Shown: positions 9,601-17,930 of the stretch, one piece after another
How the letters are laid out: each line of letters starts with the position of its first letter
How positions within the stretch are numbered: position 1 is the stretch's first letter
Assembly: GCF_923079645.1 (NCBI RefSeq)
Contig: NZ_CAKLPY010000003.1
Coordinates: 238,506 to 302,505, forward strand
Origin: Emticicia aquatica
GTDB lineage: Bacteria; Bacteroidota; Bacteroidia; Cytophagales; Spirosomataceae
Direction of reading: 5' to 3'
Length of the DNA stretch: 64,000 bases
Translations under genes and position numbers: made by a program
The notes under the pieces: generated by a model
What the model saw: the letters and a program-made list of their open reading frames with translations, nothing else
Database searches by the model: none
What the model was told of the DNA's origin: nothing

Positions 9601-10331
9601 TCAATGTCAGAATTGAATGCTGTATAAAAGTAAAGTTTAGCACCGGGAGCAACATCATGAATAATTTCTAGCATTGCTCGACCTTCATCATCGCCAGTAC
9701 CATCATTCAAATCGCTGAGTACAGTTACAGGAACCGTAAACCCATTTGGATTGCCAGTTCCTGGGAGTTCTCCCGCTGTTATACTTGTTGAAGCCCCATT
9801 TAAGTGATCATAACTGTCCGAAAGAACACCAATTTTTACACCAGTTCCATTCAAACCTGTAAGCTGACGAGCAATATTAGACCGTTGGGCCGCATCTCCT
9901 TGCGAAAGTACTGGGCCAGAATTGTGAATAGGTTTTAAAACAGGTTGCATCCAATTGATGCTTTTACTTGATGTTAACCCCAAAATTTTATTTATTTCCA
10001 ACCAACAAGTAATTGTTGTTTCATGTGTTGCAATAATTTCAGCACCTACATTTGTTAGCTCTTTTTTTGAACCAGCATTATTGACAATTACATTAACCAA
10101 GATTTTTTGATTATTGTCTTTGAAAGAAAACAAAGAATAATTTAAAATATTGAAAGTATTATTGGGTGCTTGAAGCAAATTTACCCCATCTACTACAGCC
10201 GATAATCCTAATTTTAATTTAGGGTTTTTGGTGTTTTGATTGAGAGAAGAAACAATTTTTTGTGCATTTCCAACAAAGGAAAGGCAACAAAAAACTACTC
10301 CCCAAGCAAATAATAGGAATTGTTTTTTCAT
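6624..10331 (-). CDS. Secreted subtilase-like (S8) peptidase with P-like, Ig-like and C-terminal sorting domains
   Basis: A 1235-residue multidomain exported protein. Residues 1-23 form a signal peptide (cleavage near NAQ). A propeptide-like region follows, then the S8 domain at about 160-610: Asp motif GVKIGVLSDSYD (D172), oxyanion Asn in SSAGNQ (N298), and Ser motif FAGTSAAAPHAAAVAG (S538). The expected HGTH motif is not visible; the equivalent stretch reads DDEGRAMLEIIHDVAPGA (D214, D215, E216), so an acidic residue may replace His. Next come an Ig/PKD-like region and a segment resembling the proprotein-convertase P domain (NPNGIWKLLANDNGRLDP). The C-terminus (SAKVNYQAGSAILLNAGFQ, ending GCEN) resembles the Bacteroidetes 3-coathanger/GC-terminal sorting type. 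It is probably a surface or secreted protease acting on extracellular protein. Confidence 0.88.
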   Translation of the reverse strand: MKKQFLLFAWGVVFCCLSFVGNAQKIVSSLNQNTKNPKLKLGLSAVVDGVNLLQAPNNTFNILNYSLFSFKDNNQKILVNVIVNNAGSKKELTNVGAEIIATHETTITCWLEINKILGLTSSKSINWMQPVLKPIHNSGPVLSQGDAAQRSNIARQLTGLNGTGVKIGVLSDSYDHLNGASTSITAGELPGTGNPNGFTVPVTVLSDLNDGTGDDEGRAMLEIIHDVAPGAKLYFYTAFNSDIDFANGIRALADAGCKVIVDDVIYFNEPYFQDGVIAQAVDYAVNVKGATYFSSAGNQFHYSYEAPFQASTFEPFGDGAIAHNFGTVANPVYFLPVTAGSRGLLMAFQWDEPYLSVGNGSPGSASDLDIYVLTTTDEINYTIEAASFDANIGGDPFEILSTSSTGKKYIMITKFRGTNPSNIKFVDYARLAWTDTPADIIGIKAGTTIGHANAKGAIAVGAASYDKTPAYGVNSPILESFSSRGGTPIYLTTAGGRLATPDDRLKPEIVAPDRANTSFFIAGYDYEPDGIPNFAGTSAAAPHAAAVAGLMLQGNPSLTTSAIKTALIASCVDMDDPTTPVFDTGFDYASGAGLIKADAAVLATLNPNCPSTTITVTRSLIFCEGDSVIFDATTAAGYTFQWKLDGNNIDGATQARLIAKTSGTYNVEITNINCTLPSLSFDVTQKLAVSVPTTVNRTIALGDIVITGNGLQASSFCPEQQSASYTGPTIGYDGNTKSGPDPTVTLAALNGIIKFVTVSVKWRKRNGGTINDCGTAGGNSYPYNNEVSFKIVAPDNTIINLLNAETYNVGTVSSGLVTTVFDDGGTQIGLTPSSGIFKPAQKLSTLIGKNPNGIWKLLANDNGRLDPLCVESFTINIYTDASSGASSITWWDAPSGGNQVGTGSEYIPTNTNIGTYTYYAEASCIGSNLPCPTSFRKAAILTIVPCLNVEFDYVKAGNPFNYKFPLSNNMVIAQVPYETSILVKPICNAVTIESFRMKLQGPTPFENYETTENLAFFSLFNNTGDYILGRNLPVGNYALTITGYSQDNALGSILYGPTVVNFSIVANSATISTPTFTKTSPCVGSSFDVNFTAIGSFALNNQFQVQLSDPFASFDNPIVIGSSSSIGIIPSTIPVSIIEGTGYKIRVVSTNPVIDGNSNGTTLNLGNLDLTLASPSDDYLSGTTTKSANRRIVATNKIVSSAKVNYQAGSAILLNAGFQTDSNSVFKAEIKGCEN

Positions 10332-10685
10332 TTTTTAAGTGTGTCCTTTATAATATTTTAAATAGTATAGCTATAATAATAACGAGTTTCTGTTTTTAGA
10401 ACGTATGGTTACTCAAAAAAATAGAATAATTGTACAAGTTGCTTTAAAAATGGAATTATAACAATTATTGTGCAATAGTTTTACTTAACGGAAACATTTT
10501 TTCGACCATAGATTGAATAAAATTCAACAAAGAATCATAATTATTGAGATTAAATTAAGTTGACAAAATAAGTGTTTTTTGCGTAAATGCTTGTCTATCA
10601 GTAAATTAGGGTATTTATTTGCTTCGCTTTTTTGGGGATAATAACTATCACTCTTTTGAAACCTCAATTCTTGAACCGAATTGTT

Positions 10686-10715
10686 TTGAGTTTAGAAGTA
10701 GATATACTAATTTTA
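10686..10715 (+). promoter_or_regulatory. Candidate promoter of pdhB
   Basis: TTG at 10686-10688 and TAATTTTA at 10708-10715 (one mismatch to TAnnTTTG) are 19 bases apart. It would start transcription near 10720, about 25-30 bases before the ATG at 10748. This rules out the longer reading that would begin at the TTG at 10619. Confidence 0.55.
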
Positions 10716-10747
10716 CATCCGCAAAAATGCAAAATTCTAAGCGAAAA

Positions 10748-11728
10748 ATGAGAGAGATACAATTTAGAGAAGCCCTACGTGAAGCCTTATCAGAAGAAAT
10801 GCGTCGTGATGAAAACGTATTCTTGATGGGCGAAGAAGTAGCCGAATATAACGGTGCTTATAAAGTAAGTCAAGGTATGTTGGATGAATTCGGTGCAAAA
10901 CGAGTTATCGACACACCAATCGCTGAGTTAGGTTTCGGTGGAATCGGTGTCGGTGCAGCTGTAAACGGTTTGCGTCCAGTTATCGAATTTATGACCTTCA
11001 ACTTTTCATTGGTTGCTATTGACCAAATCATCAATTCTGCGGCCAAATTTATGGCAATGTCGGCAGGGCAATATTCTTGTCCAATCGTATTTCGTGGCCC
11101 AACTGGAAATGCAGGTCAATTAGGTGCTCAACACTCACAAAACTTTGAAAACTGGTTTGCTAATACACCAGGTTTGAAAGTAGTAGTACCATGTAGCCCT
11201 TATGAAGCTAAAGGTTTATTGAAAGCCTCAATTCGTGACAGTGACCCTACTATCTTTATGGAGTCAGAGCAAATGTATGGCGATAAAGGTGAAGTTCCAG
11301 AAGGCGAATATATCATTCCATTGGGTAAAGCCAATGTAGTAAAAGAAGGTTCAAACGTAACAATCGTTTCGTTTGGAAAAATGATTCCGAGAGTTGTTCT
11401 TCCTGCCATTGCTGAATTAGAAAAGGATGGAATCAGTGTTGAATTAATCGACTTACGTACCGTTCGTCCGATTGATTATGCAACCGTTATCAATTCTGTT
11501 AAGAAAACAAACCGTTGTGTAGTAGTTGAAGAAGCATGGCCTTTGGCAGCGATTTCATCAGAAATTACTTATCACTTACAACGATATGCGTTTGATTATC
11601 TTGATGCTCCAGTGATTCGTGTAAATAACATGGATATTCCACTTCACTATGCTCCAACGCTCATCGAAGCTACTTTACCAAATGTAAAACGTACAGTAGA
11701 TGCAGTTAAGAAAGTGATGTATAAATAA
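10748..11728 (+). CDS. pdhB: Pyruvate dehydrogenase E1 component, beta subunit
   Basis: A 326-residue protein starting MREIQFREALREALSEEM, the standard start and length for Bacteroidetes PdhB. With E1 alpha it forms the thiamine-diphosphate enzyme that decarboxylates pyruvate and passes the acetyl group to E2 lipoate. Visible features are the FLMGEEVAEYNGAYKVSQG ThDP-site glutamate region, DTPIAELGFGGIGVGAA, the middle transketolase-like pyrimidine domain, and the C-terminal transketolase domain (VSFGKMIPRV, IDLRTVRPID, VVEEAWPLAAISSEI). The ATG at 10727 is an alternative start seven codons upstream. The gene stands alone, with pdhA and the E2 gene elsewhere, as is common in this phylum. Confidence 0.96.
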   Translation: MREIQFREALREALSEEMRRDENVFLMGEEVAEYNGAYKVSQGMLDEFGAKRVIDTPIAELGFGGIGVGAAVNGLRPVIEFMTFNFSLVAIDQIINSAAKFMAMSAGQYSCPIVFRGPTGNAGQLGAQHSQNFENWFANTPGLKVVVPCSPYEAKGLLKASIRDSDPTIFMESEQMYGDKGEVPEGEYIIPLGKANVVKEGSNVTIVSFGKMIPRVVLPAIAELEKDGISVELIDLRTVRPIDYATVINSVKKTNRCVVVEEAWPLAAISSEITYHLQRYAFDYLDAPVIRVNNMDIPLHYAPTLIEATLPNVKRTVDAVKKVMYK

Positions 11729-11745
11729 TATTACTTGTAAATTTG

Positions 11746-11779
11746 AAAAAGCATTGTTCGATTCGGGCAATGCTTTTTT
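11746..11779 (+). terminator. Rho-independent terminator after pdhB
   Basis: The arms AAAAAGCATTG (11746-11756) and CAATGCTTTTT (11768-11778) form a hairpin that ends in a T run, 18 bases after the pdhB stop. It can also serve the convergent Crp/Fnr gene. Confidence 0.85.
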
Positions 11780-11785
11780 GTTGGC

Positions 11786-12367
11786 TTATTTTTGTTTCAT
11801 CTGTCGCTTTCGTAATTTACTCAAAAACTCAGGCGTAATACCCAAATAGGAAGCAATAAAATGCTGAGGAACTCGCTGTGGAAGCGAAGGATAACGTTTC
11901 AGAAATTCTTCAAATTTATCCATTGCCGTATAGGAAACAGTACTGAATAATCGTTTTTGAAGCACACTCAAATGTCGCTGAATCATTAACCTAAACATTC
12001 GTTCAAGTTTCGGAACTCGAGCCAATAACTCATCTTTTGATGCACGAGAAAGCACCAAGATTTCGCAATCTTCCAATGTTTCGATGTACATAATACTTGG
12101 TGTTTGATTCTCGAAACTCGTAATATCGCTTACCCACCAGTCTTCCACCGCAAACTCTAGCGTAAGTTCTTGTCCTTTGTGGTCAATAAAATATTCTCTA
12201 ATACATCCTTTCAATACATAAGCTTCAAAATTACATATATCACCAGCGTTGAGAAGCATTGTTTTTTTAGGAATTTCTCGCAACTGCATACAAGCTTTTA
12301 CTACTGATAATTCTTCAGCAGTGAGGTTAACAAATTTTGAAATGTAGTTTTGAATGCTTTCTTGCAT
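11786..12367 (-). CDS. Crp/Fnr-family transcriptional regulator
   Basis: A 193-residue protein with an N-terminal cyclic-nucleotide-binding-like beta roll (GDICNFEAYVLKGCIREYF, about residues 42-60), a long dimerisation helix (MFRLMIQRHLSVLQKRLF), and a short C-terminal winged helix (QHFIASYLGITPEFLSKLRKR) for DNA recognition. The canonical cAMP-binding Arg-Ser pair is not evident, so it probably senses another effector or none. It resembles the large Bacteroidetes group of Crp/Fnr proteins of unknown ligand. It is divergent from the aldo/keto reductase gene 240 bases away, which it might regulate; that is inference from position only. Confidence 0.88.
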   Translation of the reverse strand: MQESIQNYISKFVNLTAEELSVVKACMQLREIPKKTMLLNAGDICNFEAYVLKGCIREYFIDHKGQELTLEFAVEDWWVSDITSFENQTPSIMYIETLEDCEILVLSRASKDELLARVPKLERMFRLMIQRHLSVLQKRLFSTVSYTAMDKFEEFLKRYPSLPQRVPQHFIASYLGITPEFLSKLRKRQMKQK

Positions 12368-12607
12368 GAATATGACTTATAATTGCGGTAATAATTTTAT
12401 TTCTTGTTCCAGTTTAATGCTTTTTCTGAGAAGAAATCTCAACTTTGTAATTAAATTATTAGTTTACAGTATTGACGATTTCACAAAGGTATTTTTTTGC
12501 CAAAAAATCATCATTATCTACGTTATATTGAAACTTGAAATAAAGATTCTAAGTTCAGTATTTTGATTTTACAAACAGTTTTTTCATAAACAAAACCTAT
12601 ATTTACT

Positions 12608-13603
12608 ATGAATTACACAGCATCACCGCAGCGTTACCAAGACATGGAATACCGTCGTTGTGGTAAAAGTGGATTAAAACTTCCTGCACTTTCATTAGGG
12701 CTTTGGCATAATTTCGGTGGCATTGATAATTTTGAAAATGCCCGTACAATTTTGAAATTAGCTTTTGATAACGGTGTTACACACATTGACTTAGCCAATA
12801 ATTATGGACCACCAGCAGGTTCGGCCGAAGAAACTTTTGGACAAGTTTTCCAAAAAGATTTGAAACCTTACAGAGATGAATTGGTAATTACAACTAAGGC
12901 TGGTTATTATATGTGGGAAGGCCCGTATGGCGAATGGGGTTCAAAAAAATATTTGGTTTCGAGCTTAGACCAAAGCCTAAAGAGAATGGGTTTAGATTAT
13001 GTTGATATTTTCTATCATCACCGCCCTGACCCTGAAACCCCTCTAGAAGAAACAATGTCGGCACTTGATTTAATTGTTCGTCAAGGAAAAGCATTATACG
13101 TGGGAATTTCAAATTATAGTGCTGCTGATACCGAAAAAGCCGCTAAGATTTTGAAAGAATTAGGTACACCGTGTATCATTCATCAAGCGAAATATTCGAT
13201 GTTCGACCGTTGGGTAGAAGGTGGTTTGTTGGATGTTTTAGAAGCCAACGGAGTGGGTTGCGTAGCATTTTCTCCACTTGCACAAGGCTTATTATCAAAT
13301 AAATATATCAAGGGAATTCCAGCAGATTCGAGAGCTGCTTCAGGGCGTGGCAATGGTGCGATTGAAGAAAACCGAATTACGGAGGAAAACGTAAATAAAG
13401 TAATCAAACTCAATGATTTAGCCGTAAAACGTGGTCAAAATTTGGCACAAATGGCATTATCTTGGATATTGAAAGACCCACGTATTACATCGGTTATTTT
13501 GGGTGTTAGTAAACCACAACAACTGACGGATTCATTACAATGTCTAAAAAATACTTCTTTTGACGAAGCAGAATTACAAGAAATCAATAGTATTTTGGCT
13601 TAA
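12608..13603 (+). CDS. Aldo/keto reductase, YghZ/Mgr-like
   Basis: A 331-residue NADPH-dependent (beta/alpha)8 oxidoreductase. The catalytic tetrad is present: D61 and Y66 in HIDLANNYGPP, K97 in TTKAGYYM, and His at 137-138 in IFYHHRPDP. The start MEYRRCGKSGLKLPALSLGLW, the length and the YYMWEGPYGEWGSKKYL insert match the YghZ (L-glyceraldehyde-3-phosphate reductase) / potassium-channel-beta-like branch, which detoxifies methylglyoxal and other aldehydes. The C-terminal cofactor site (ITSVILGVSKPQQL) is intact. It is followed 34 bases later by a PQQ-type sugar dehydrogenase with no terminator between, so the two are probably one operon. Confidence 0.92.
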   Translation: MNYTASPQRYQDMEYRRCGKSGLKLPALSLGLWHNFGGIDNFENARTILKLAFDNGVTHIDLANNYGPPAGSAEETFGQVFQKDLKPYRDELVITTKAGYYMWEGPYGEWGSKKYLVSSLDQSLKRMGLDYVDIFYHHRPDPETPLEETMSALDLIVRQGKALYVGISNYSAADTEKAAKILKELGTPCIIHQAKYSMFDRWVEGGLLDVLEANGVGCVAFSPLAQGLLSNKYIKGIPADSRAASGRGNGAIEENRITEENVNKVIKLNDLAVKRGQNLAQMALSWILKDPRITSVILGVSKPQQLTDSLQCLKNTSFDEAELQEINSILA

Positions 13604-13637
13604 AAAGCATTATTTTTAAACTTAAAACCTTATTTAG

Positions 13638-14834
13638 ATGCAAAAACATATTTTATTTTCATTGGCTTTCAGCACATTTGCGTATGTTTCGTGTGCTCAA
13701 AGTTCAAGTACTTCGGTAGAAACAAAAGCTCCTAACTCTACGTATCCATCGGCATTTCAAGGGCAGACCCGTATAGGAGCAGTAAAAACTCAAACGCCTT
13801 ATGATTTTAAAGTGCTTACTGAAGGACTTACTTCTCCGTGGGGAGTGAAAAGTTTGCCTGATGGCAGATTGATTATCACTGAAAAAAGTGGAGTGATGAG
13901 AATCGCAAAGACAAATGGCGAATTGAGTAAACCAATTACTGGAGCTCCAGCGGTAAACTCTGATGGACAAGGTGGGTTATTGGGTATTACTATCGACCCA
14001 GCTTTCGAGAAAAACCGAATGATTTATTGGACTTTCTCTGAAAATGTAACAGGAGGCACGCACACATCGGTAGCCAAAGGAAAACTTTCGACTGATGAAA
14101 CCACCATTGAAGGTGCAACCGTTATTTACAGAGCAACTCCAGCTCATAAAGGTAATTTGCACTACGGTGGAAGAATTATTTTTGATAAAAATGGCAATTT
14201 ATTTGTGAGTACTGGCGAGCGTTCAGACATGATTACACGCCCACAAGCACAACAACTTAATTCAAGTCTTGGAAAAATTCTTCATATCACAACTGATGGA
14301 AAACCAGTAGAAGGAAATCCATTTATAGGCAAAGAAGGTGCAAAACCAGAACTTTATTCTTATGGACATAGAAACGTACAAGGTTTGACTTTCCACCCTG
14401 TAACAGGCGAGCTTTTCTCGAATGAGTTTGGGCCAAGAGGTGGCGATGAAATCAACCATGTACAAGCAGGTAAAAACTATGGATGGCCAACAATTACTTA
14501 TGGCACAGAGTATAGCGGAAAGAAAGTTGGCGACGCAATTCAACAAAAAGAAGGACTCGAACAACCTGTTTATTATTGGGACCCATCAGTTTCGCCAAGT
14601 GGAATGACTTTTTATAGCGGCGATATGATTCCTGAATGGAAAAACAACCTTTTTGTAGGCTGTTTGAGTGGTATGCACATTGCTCGTTTGATAATCGAAA
14701 ATAACCGAGTTGTTGGCGAAGAAAGATTGCTTTCGGAAGAATACCAACGTTTCCGTGACGTAACTCAAGGCAAAGATGGTGCATTATATGCTGTAACTGA
14801 CCAAGGTCGTCTTTATAGAATTGCTAAGAAATAA
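13638..14834 (+). CDS. PQQ-dependent sugar dehydrogenase (YliI/soluble aldose dehydrogenase type)
   Basis: A 398-residue exported protein. The N-terminal signal peptide ends at AYVSCAQSS, so it may be either a lipoprotein (Cys19) or a plain secreted protein. The body is a six-bladed beta propeller of the glucose/sorbosone dehydrogenase family: LTSPWGVKSLPDGRLIITEK, GGLLGITIDPAF, HYGGRIIFDKNGNLFVSTGER, SYGHRNVQGLTFHP and NEFGPRGGDEINHV. These are the conserved calcium- and PQQ-contacting regions. It would oxidise aldoses in the periplasm. PQQ synthesis genes are not in the window. It is probably co-transcribed with the aldo/keto reductase. Confidence 0.9.
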   Translation: MQKHILFSLAFSTFAYVSCAQSSSTSVETKAPNSTYPSAFQGQTRIGAVKTQTPYDFKVLTEGLTSPWGVKSLPDGRLIITEKSGVMRIAKTNGELSKPITGAPAVNSDGQGGLLGITIDPAFEKNRMIYWTFSENVTGGTHTSVAKGKLSTDETTIEGATVIYRATPAHKGNLHYGGRIIFDKNGNLFVSTGERSDMITRPQAQQLNSSLGKILHITTDGKPVEGNPFIGKEGAKPELYSYGHRNVQGLTFHPVTGELFSNEFGPRGGDEINHVQAGKNYGWPTITYGTEYSGKKVGDAIQQKEGLEQPVYYWDPSVSPSGMTFYSGDMIPEWKNNLFVGCLSGMHIARLIIENNRVVGEERLLSEEYQRFRDVTQGKDGALYAVTDQGRLYRIAKK

Positions 14835-14857
14835 CATAATTAGTTAATAAATGTTGT

Positions 14858-14893
14858 AAAAAAACGTGTCCGAAGGTCGAGACACGTTTTTTT
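14858..14893. terminator. Bidirectional terminator between the sugar dehydrogenase and chitinase genes
   Basis: The arms AAAAAAACGTGTC (14858-14870) and GACACGTTTTTTT (14881-14893) are perfectly complementary with a 10-base loop and T runs on both strands. It serves both convergent genes. Confidence 0.88.
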
Positions 14894-14901
14894 ATATAAG
14901 C

Positions 14902-16011
14902 TTATTTAGCGTTGATTGTTTTGTCTATTACTTCAAGTAAACCATGTTGTGGCTTGTCTTCGCCTAATTGCCAAAACATGATACCATTCAATTTATTTTT
15001 GACAACATATTCGGTTTTGAGTTTCATTGATTCAGGGTCGTCGTAAGAGAAGAAGCTTTTTTCTTCTTCTGAAAACATATAAGGAGCTTGTGCGGTAGCA
15101 TCCCAATATTTTTTGTAAGTCTTATGCTCGGCCAAAAATCCTTCTAAAGCATTATAAGAAAGTCCTCTTTCAAATGCACATGGCTGATAAAGTCCGTTGT
15201 TTTCGGTTGCTTTTAGCTTGAAAATTCTGCCGTACATGGCTGCTCCAATCGCAATTTTATTGGCAGGAACGCTTTTGGCAATGAGCATTTTTACCCCATT
15301 ATCAACCGATTCTTTTAGCTGTGGCGTAGCGTACAGACCTGTGTGGTGGCCGCTTACTTCGCTGTATCCGTTTACCAAATCATAACTCATCAAATTGATT
15401 CTGTCGAGAAGCGGCGTAACTTTTTCCCATTCAACCGATTCTTCAATGTAATTACTAAAACCACCTGCTGCAAAACTTAATTCATATTTATTGCCAAAAG
15501 TTGCTCGGAGAGTTTTAATGAGTGCCGTAAAATTTGGTTTATCTTCGGGCATAAACGGATGTCCAGGCGGGCCAGCAATGGCTGGGTATTCCCAATCTAA
15601 ATCTAGTCCATCTGCATTGAAACTGACCAAAAGTTTTTTCACCGAAACTGCAAATTCTTCTCGTGCTTTTTGGGTAGAAAATACGCCCGAACAAGTATAG
15701 CAGCCTTCCCAGCCACCCAAAGAAAGGATAACTTTGAGTCTCGGATTCTTCTTTTTCAATTCCACTAAATGCTTGATAGTCAGGCTGTCATTTTTATTAT
15801 CAATAGCCAAAACGTTGCCTTTTAGGTGTAAAAAAGAAAAAATAATATGCGTGAGTTTATCAACCTGATACTTGTCAATATTTTGACTATTTCCAGCGTA
15901 ATAACCAATGACAGCTATTTCTTTTTCTTTTTTAGGTTTGATGGAAGTGTTTGCCGCAAAAATAAAAAAACAAGAGCAGGCAAGTAGGAGGGTTTTAGTT
16001 TGTGATTTCAT
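14902..16011 (-). CDS. GH18 chitinase
   Basis: A 369-residue exported glycoside hydrolase. The GH18 signature DxxDxDxE is present as D134-G-L-D137-L-D139-W-E141, with E141 as the catalytic acid. The SLGGW motif (97-101) and the C-terminal FWQLGED, where the substrate-binding Trp lies, complete the family pattern. The N-terminus is hydrophobic; the LLAC at residues 9-12 resembles a lipobox, but the h-region would be very short, so a secreted form cut near FAA is more likely. It should hydrolyse chitin or chito-oligosaccharides outside the cytoplasm. No carbohydrate-binding module or sorting domain is attached. Confidence 0.93.
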   Translation of the reverse strand: MKSQTKTLLLACSCFFIFAANTSIKPKKEKEIAVIGYYAGNSQNIDKYQVDKLTHIIFSFLHLKGNVLAIDNKNDSLTIKHLVELKKKNPRLKVILSLGGWEGCYTCSGVFSTQKAREEFAVSVKKLLVSFNADGLDLDWEYPAIAGPPGHPFMPEDKPNFTALIKTLRATFGNKYELSFAAGGFSNYIEESVEWEKVTPLLDRINLMSYDLVNGYSEVSGHHTGLYATPQLKESVDNGVKMLIAKSVPANKIAIGAAMYGRIFKLKATENNGLYQPCAFERGLSYNALEGFLAEHKTYKKYWDATAQAPYMFSEEEKSFFSYDDPESMKLKTEYVVKNKLNGIMFWQLGEDKPQHGLLEVIDKTINAK

Positions 16012-16060
16012 GAAGATTTCTTAGAAAAAACTTTAAAATGGATTTATTTAAAAGATTTTT

Positions 16061-16068
16061 CAAAGATA
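16061..16068 (-). promoter_or_regulatory. Candidate -7 box (TATCTTTG) for the chitinase gene
   Basis: On the minus strand this reads TATCTTTG, an exact TAnnTTTG match, 50 bases before the chitinase ATG. The nearest TTG lies 24 bases away, slightly too far for a typical -33 element. Confidence 0.45.
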
Positions 16069-16084
16069 CGATTGAAAAAGGTTT

Positions 16085-17140
16085 TTACCGCCCAAATCTC
16101 AAACCAACAGTCGTAATATTCTGGGTAGCCGAACTTCTTTCTAATTTATTCAAGAAAACATTCTTAATATCAGCTTCCACAAAAAGATTCACCACTCCAT
16201 AACCCATATTTAGAATAATTCCGTAGCGGTATGGATTCTCTGGATTTTTGATACTCACTTTTGTTTCTTGCTGATTTAGGGCTTTAATTTCTGCATAGTT
16301 TCTGCTTCCTCTCAACAACATTCCGATATAAGCACCAACACCAAAATTGAATGTTTTTTGATTATTTTGTCCATAAAAATTAATGGTAGGTATTATCTTA
16401 AAATCGGTATAAAACAACGACTGATTATTGGTGTATGGCGTTATTTCTTTAGGTAAAGCAGTTGTATTAAAACGGTCAACAGTATAATAATTATCACCAT
16501 TTTTGGCAGGTTTATATACAGCTACGGTGTCATATTTTGTATTATCAAGACTGTTCAAACGCAATAAATAGGCTGTTCGTTTGGTGCTGGTGCTTTGTAA
16601 ATGATACCAACTTAAATCAAAACCGTAACGTAATACAATTTCTTTTCGACCTGTTCGGACAAAACTTTCTTGTCGCATCAAAGCAATGCTTAGGCTAGGT
16701 GAAGTAAAGAAATTCTGGCGAAAAATCTGCTCTGTTAGCTTAAAAGGATTATAAGTGGCATTGCTAACTTGTAGATAATTAGCCGAATTCAACCCAATCG
16801 AAAAATTAAGGTAAGTGTTTCTTTTTAGACGTTGCCAAGGAGTCAAACCTTCCAATTGGCGTTGAAGCGTTGTTTCTTTGGTATAAGAATTTCCTTCATA
16901 GTCCTGCCGAAAACTTCGACGAACATTATTGGGCATTTCTTCCAAATCCTGGTTCATTTGCACCACAATTCTGTTCAAATCATATTTTTCCAAAGCTTTT
17001 AAATCTTCACGGGTTTGGCCCCAAAGCACAATTTTTTTTCTTTTACCAATATTCACTACAATCGAGTCAATATCACTAAAGTTTTCGGCAAAACTAACCG
17101 ATGAATAAAATAAAAAAAAGAGTGGAAATAGCTTTTTCAT
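16085..17140 (-). CDS. Hypothetical exported, probable outer-membrane beta-barrel protein
   Basis: A 351-residue protein with a signal peptide (MKKLFPLFFLFYSSVSFAEN, cut near SFA). After a periplasmic-type N-terminal segment (about 20-110), the rest alternates amphipathic strands, for example FKIIPTINFYG, FNFGVGAYIGMLLRG, YGIILNMGYGVVNLFVEAD, and ends TVGLRFGR. This fits a beta-barrel or porin-like protein closed by a strand ending near the C-terminus. No named family was recognised. It is the third gene of a minus-strand operon led by an ECF sigma factor and its anti-sigma-like partner, 25 bases downstream of the latter. Confidence 0.72.
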   Translation of the reverse strand: MKKLFPLFFLFYSSVSFAENFSDIDSIVVNIGKRKKIVLWGQTREDLKALEKYDLNRIVVQMNQDLEEMPNNVRRSFRQDYEGNSYTKETTLQRQLEGLTPWQRLKRNTYLNFSIGLNSANYLQVSNATYNPFKLTEQIFRQNFFTSPSLSIALMRQESFVRTGRKEIVLRYGFDLSWYHLQSTSTKRTAYLLRLNSLDNTKYDTVAVYKPAKNGDNYYTVDRFNTTALPKEITPYTNNQSLFYTDFKIIPTINFYGQNNQKTFNFGVGAYIGMLLRGSRNYAEIKALNQQETKVSIKNPENPYRYGIILNMGYGVVNLFVEADIKNVFLNKLERSSATQNITTVGLRFGR

Positions 17141-17165
17141 CGTAAAAATTGGGGATTAAAAAGTC

Positions 17166-17930
17166 TTACTTATCCGTAGAGTCGGCGGTCATCGTTTCGT
17201 TTTTGAAACTTTCTTTCACAAATGCCCAAACTTTATTCGGTTTATTGTTGATTGAAGGAAGTTCTTCTGTTGGTTCAGCACCAAACTTGTTTAGTTTCTT
17301 TGTGAAACGAGCCAAAAAGCCACCTTTTTTTTCTTTTTTAGGAAGATTATACCCTTCTTCATCATCAGGAATTTCTAAAATAGCAATTCGTTCTCTTTTT
17401 TGAGGAATCTTCTTTTCGAGTAAATTTGGATTCGCTACGAATGTAACAGTACTTTCTGAAAATGTAGGTTCAACTTTACTAGTCGCTTCTTCAGCAAGAT
17501 TCACCACTTCTTTTTGCTCCGAAAATACGGTTGTATCTAGCGGTTTTTCTATTTCTTCAGTTATTGGAACAGTATTTTCTGCCAAAATTCGTTGAACAAT
17601 GATTGACTGAGGAAAAGATTTCTCTTTGTTGTTTTCTTGTGTCGATTTAGTAGCTTTTGATACGTTTGGTTGTGTCGATATAGTATTTTTTGAATTATTA
17701 ATCGCTTGATTATCAGTTTTTTCTGTGAGATTTTGGTTGAAAAAATAAAAGCCAACTCCTCCTAATACTACAATGCTTGCGGCCATACTTGTCCACCAAA
17801 TAAACGGAGTTTTTTGTTTACCTTGCTTTTGCTCAATGCGTTGCCATACGTCCCGTTTGTTCCAGTCGGGTTCAAAATCGGTATGATCGATTTTCTGTTG
17901 AATATGCTTATAAAATTCGTCTGCCTGCAT
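17166..17930 (-). CDS. Probable anti-sigma factor-like membrane protein
   Basis: A 254-residue protein with one membrane segment (SMAASIVVLGGVGFYFF, about residues 55-71). The cytoplasmic head (MQADEFYKHIQQKIDHTDFE, then WNKRDVWQRIEQKQ) resembles the short N-terminal part of Bacteroidetes proteins encoded with ECF sigma factors. The remainder is a low-complexity periplasmic region rich in Lys, Glu, Thr and Ser. I chose the ATG at 17928-17930; the longer TTG reading from 17969 has no support. It overlaps the sigma-factor gene by 23 bases, which argues for translational coupling. A role as anti-sigma is inferred from position, size and topology, not from a recognised zinc or ASD motif. Confidence 0.72.
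   Translation of the reverse strand: MQADEFYKHIQQKIDHTDFEPDWNKRDVWQRIEQKQGKQKTPFIWWTSMAASIVVLGGVGFYFFNQNLTEKTDNQAINNSKNTISTQPNVSKATKSTQENNKEKSFPQSIIVQRILAENTVPITEEIEKPLDTTVFSEQKEVVNLAEEATSKVEPTFSESTVTFVANPNLLEKKIPQKRERIAILEIPDDEEGYNLPKKEKKGGFLARFTKKLNKFGAEPTEELPSINNKPNKVWAFVKESFKNETMTADSTDK

Noticed and set aside
10619..10747. N-terminal extension of PdhB starting with a TTG
   Set aside because: The extension is not part of the conserved protein, and a promoter candidate ends at 10715 inside it; the ATG at 10748 gives the family length of 326 residues.
12354..12566. Plus-strand ORF of 70 codons between the Crp/Fnr and aldo/keto reductase genes
   Set aside because: It overlaps the start of the Crp/Fnr gene and has low-complexity, non-conserved composition; the region is the divergent promoter area.
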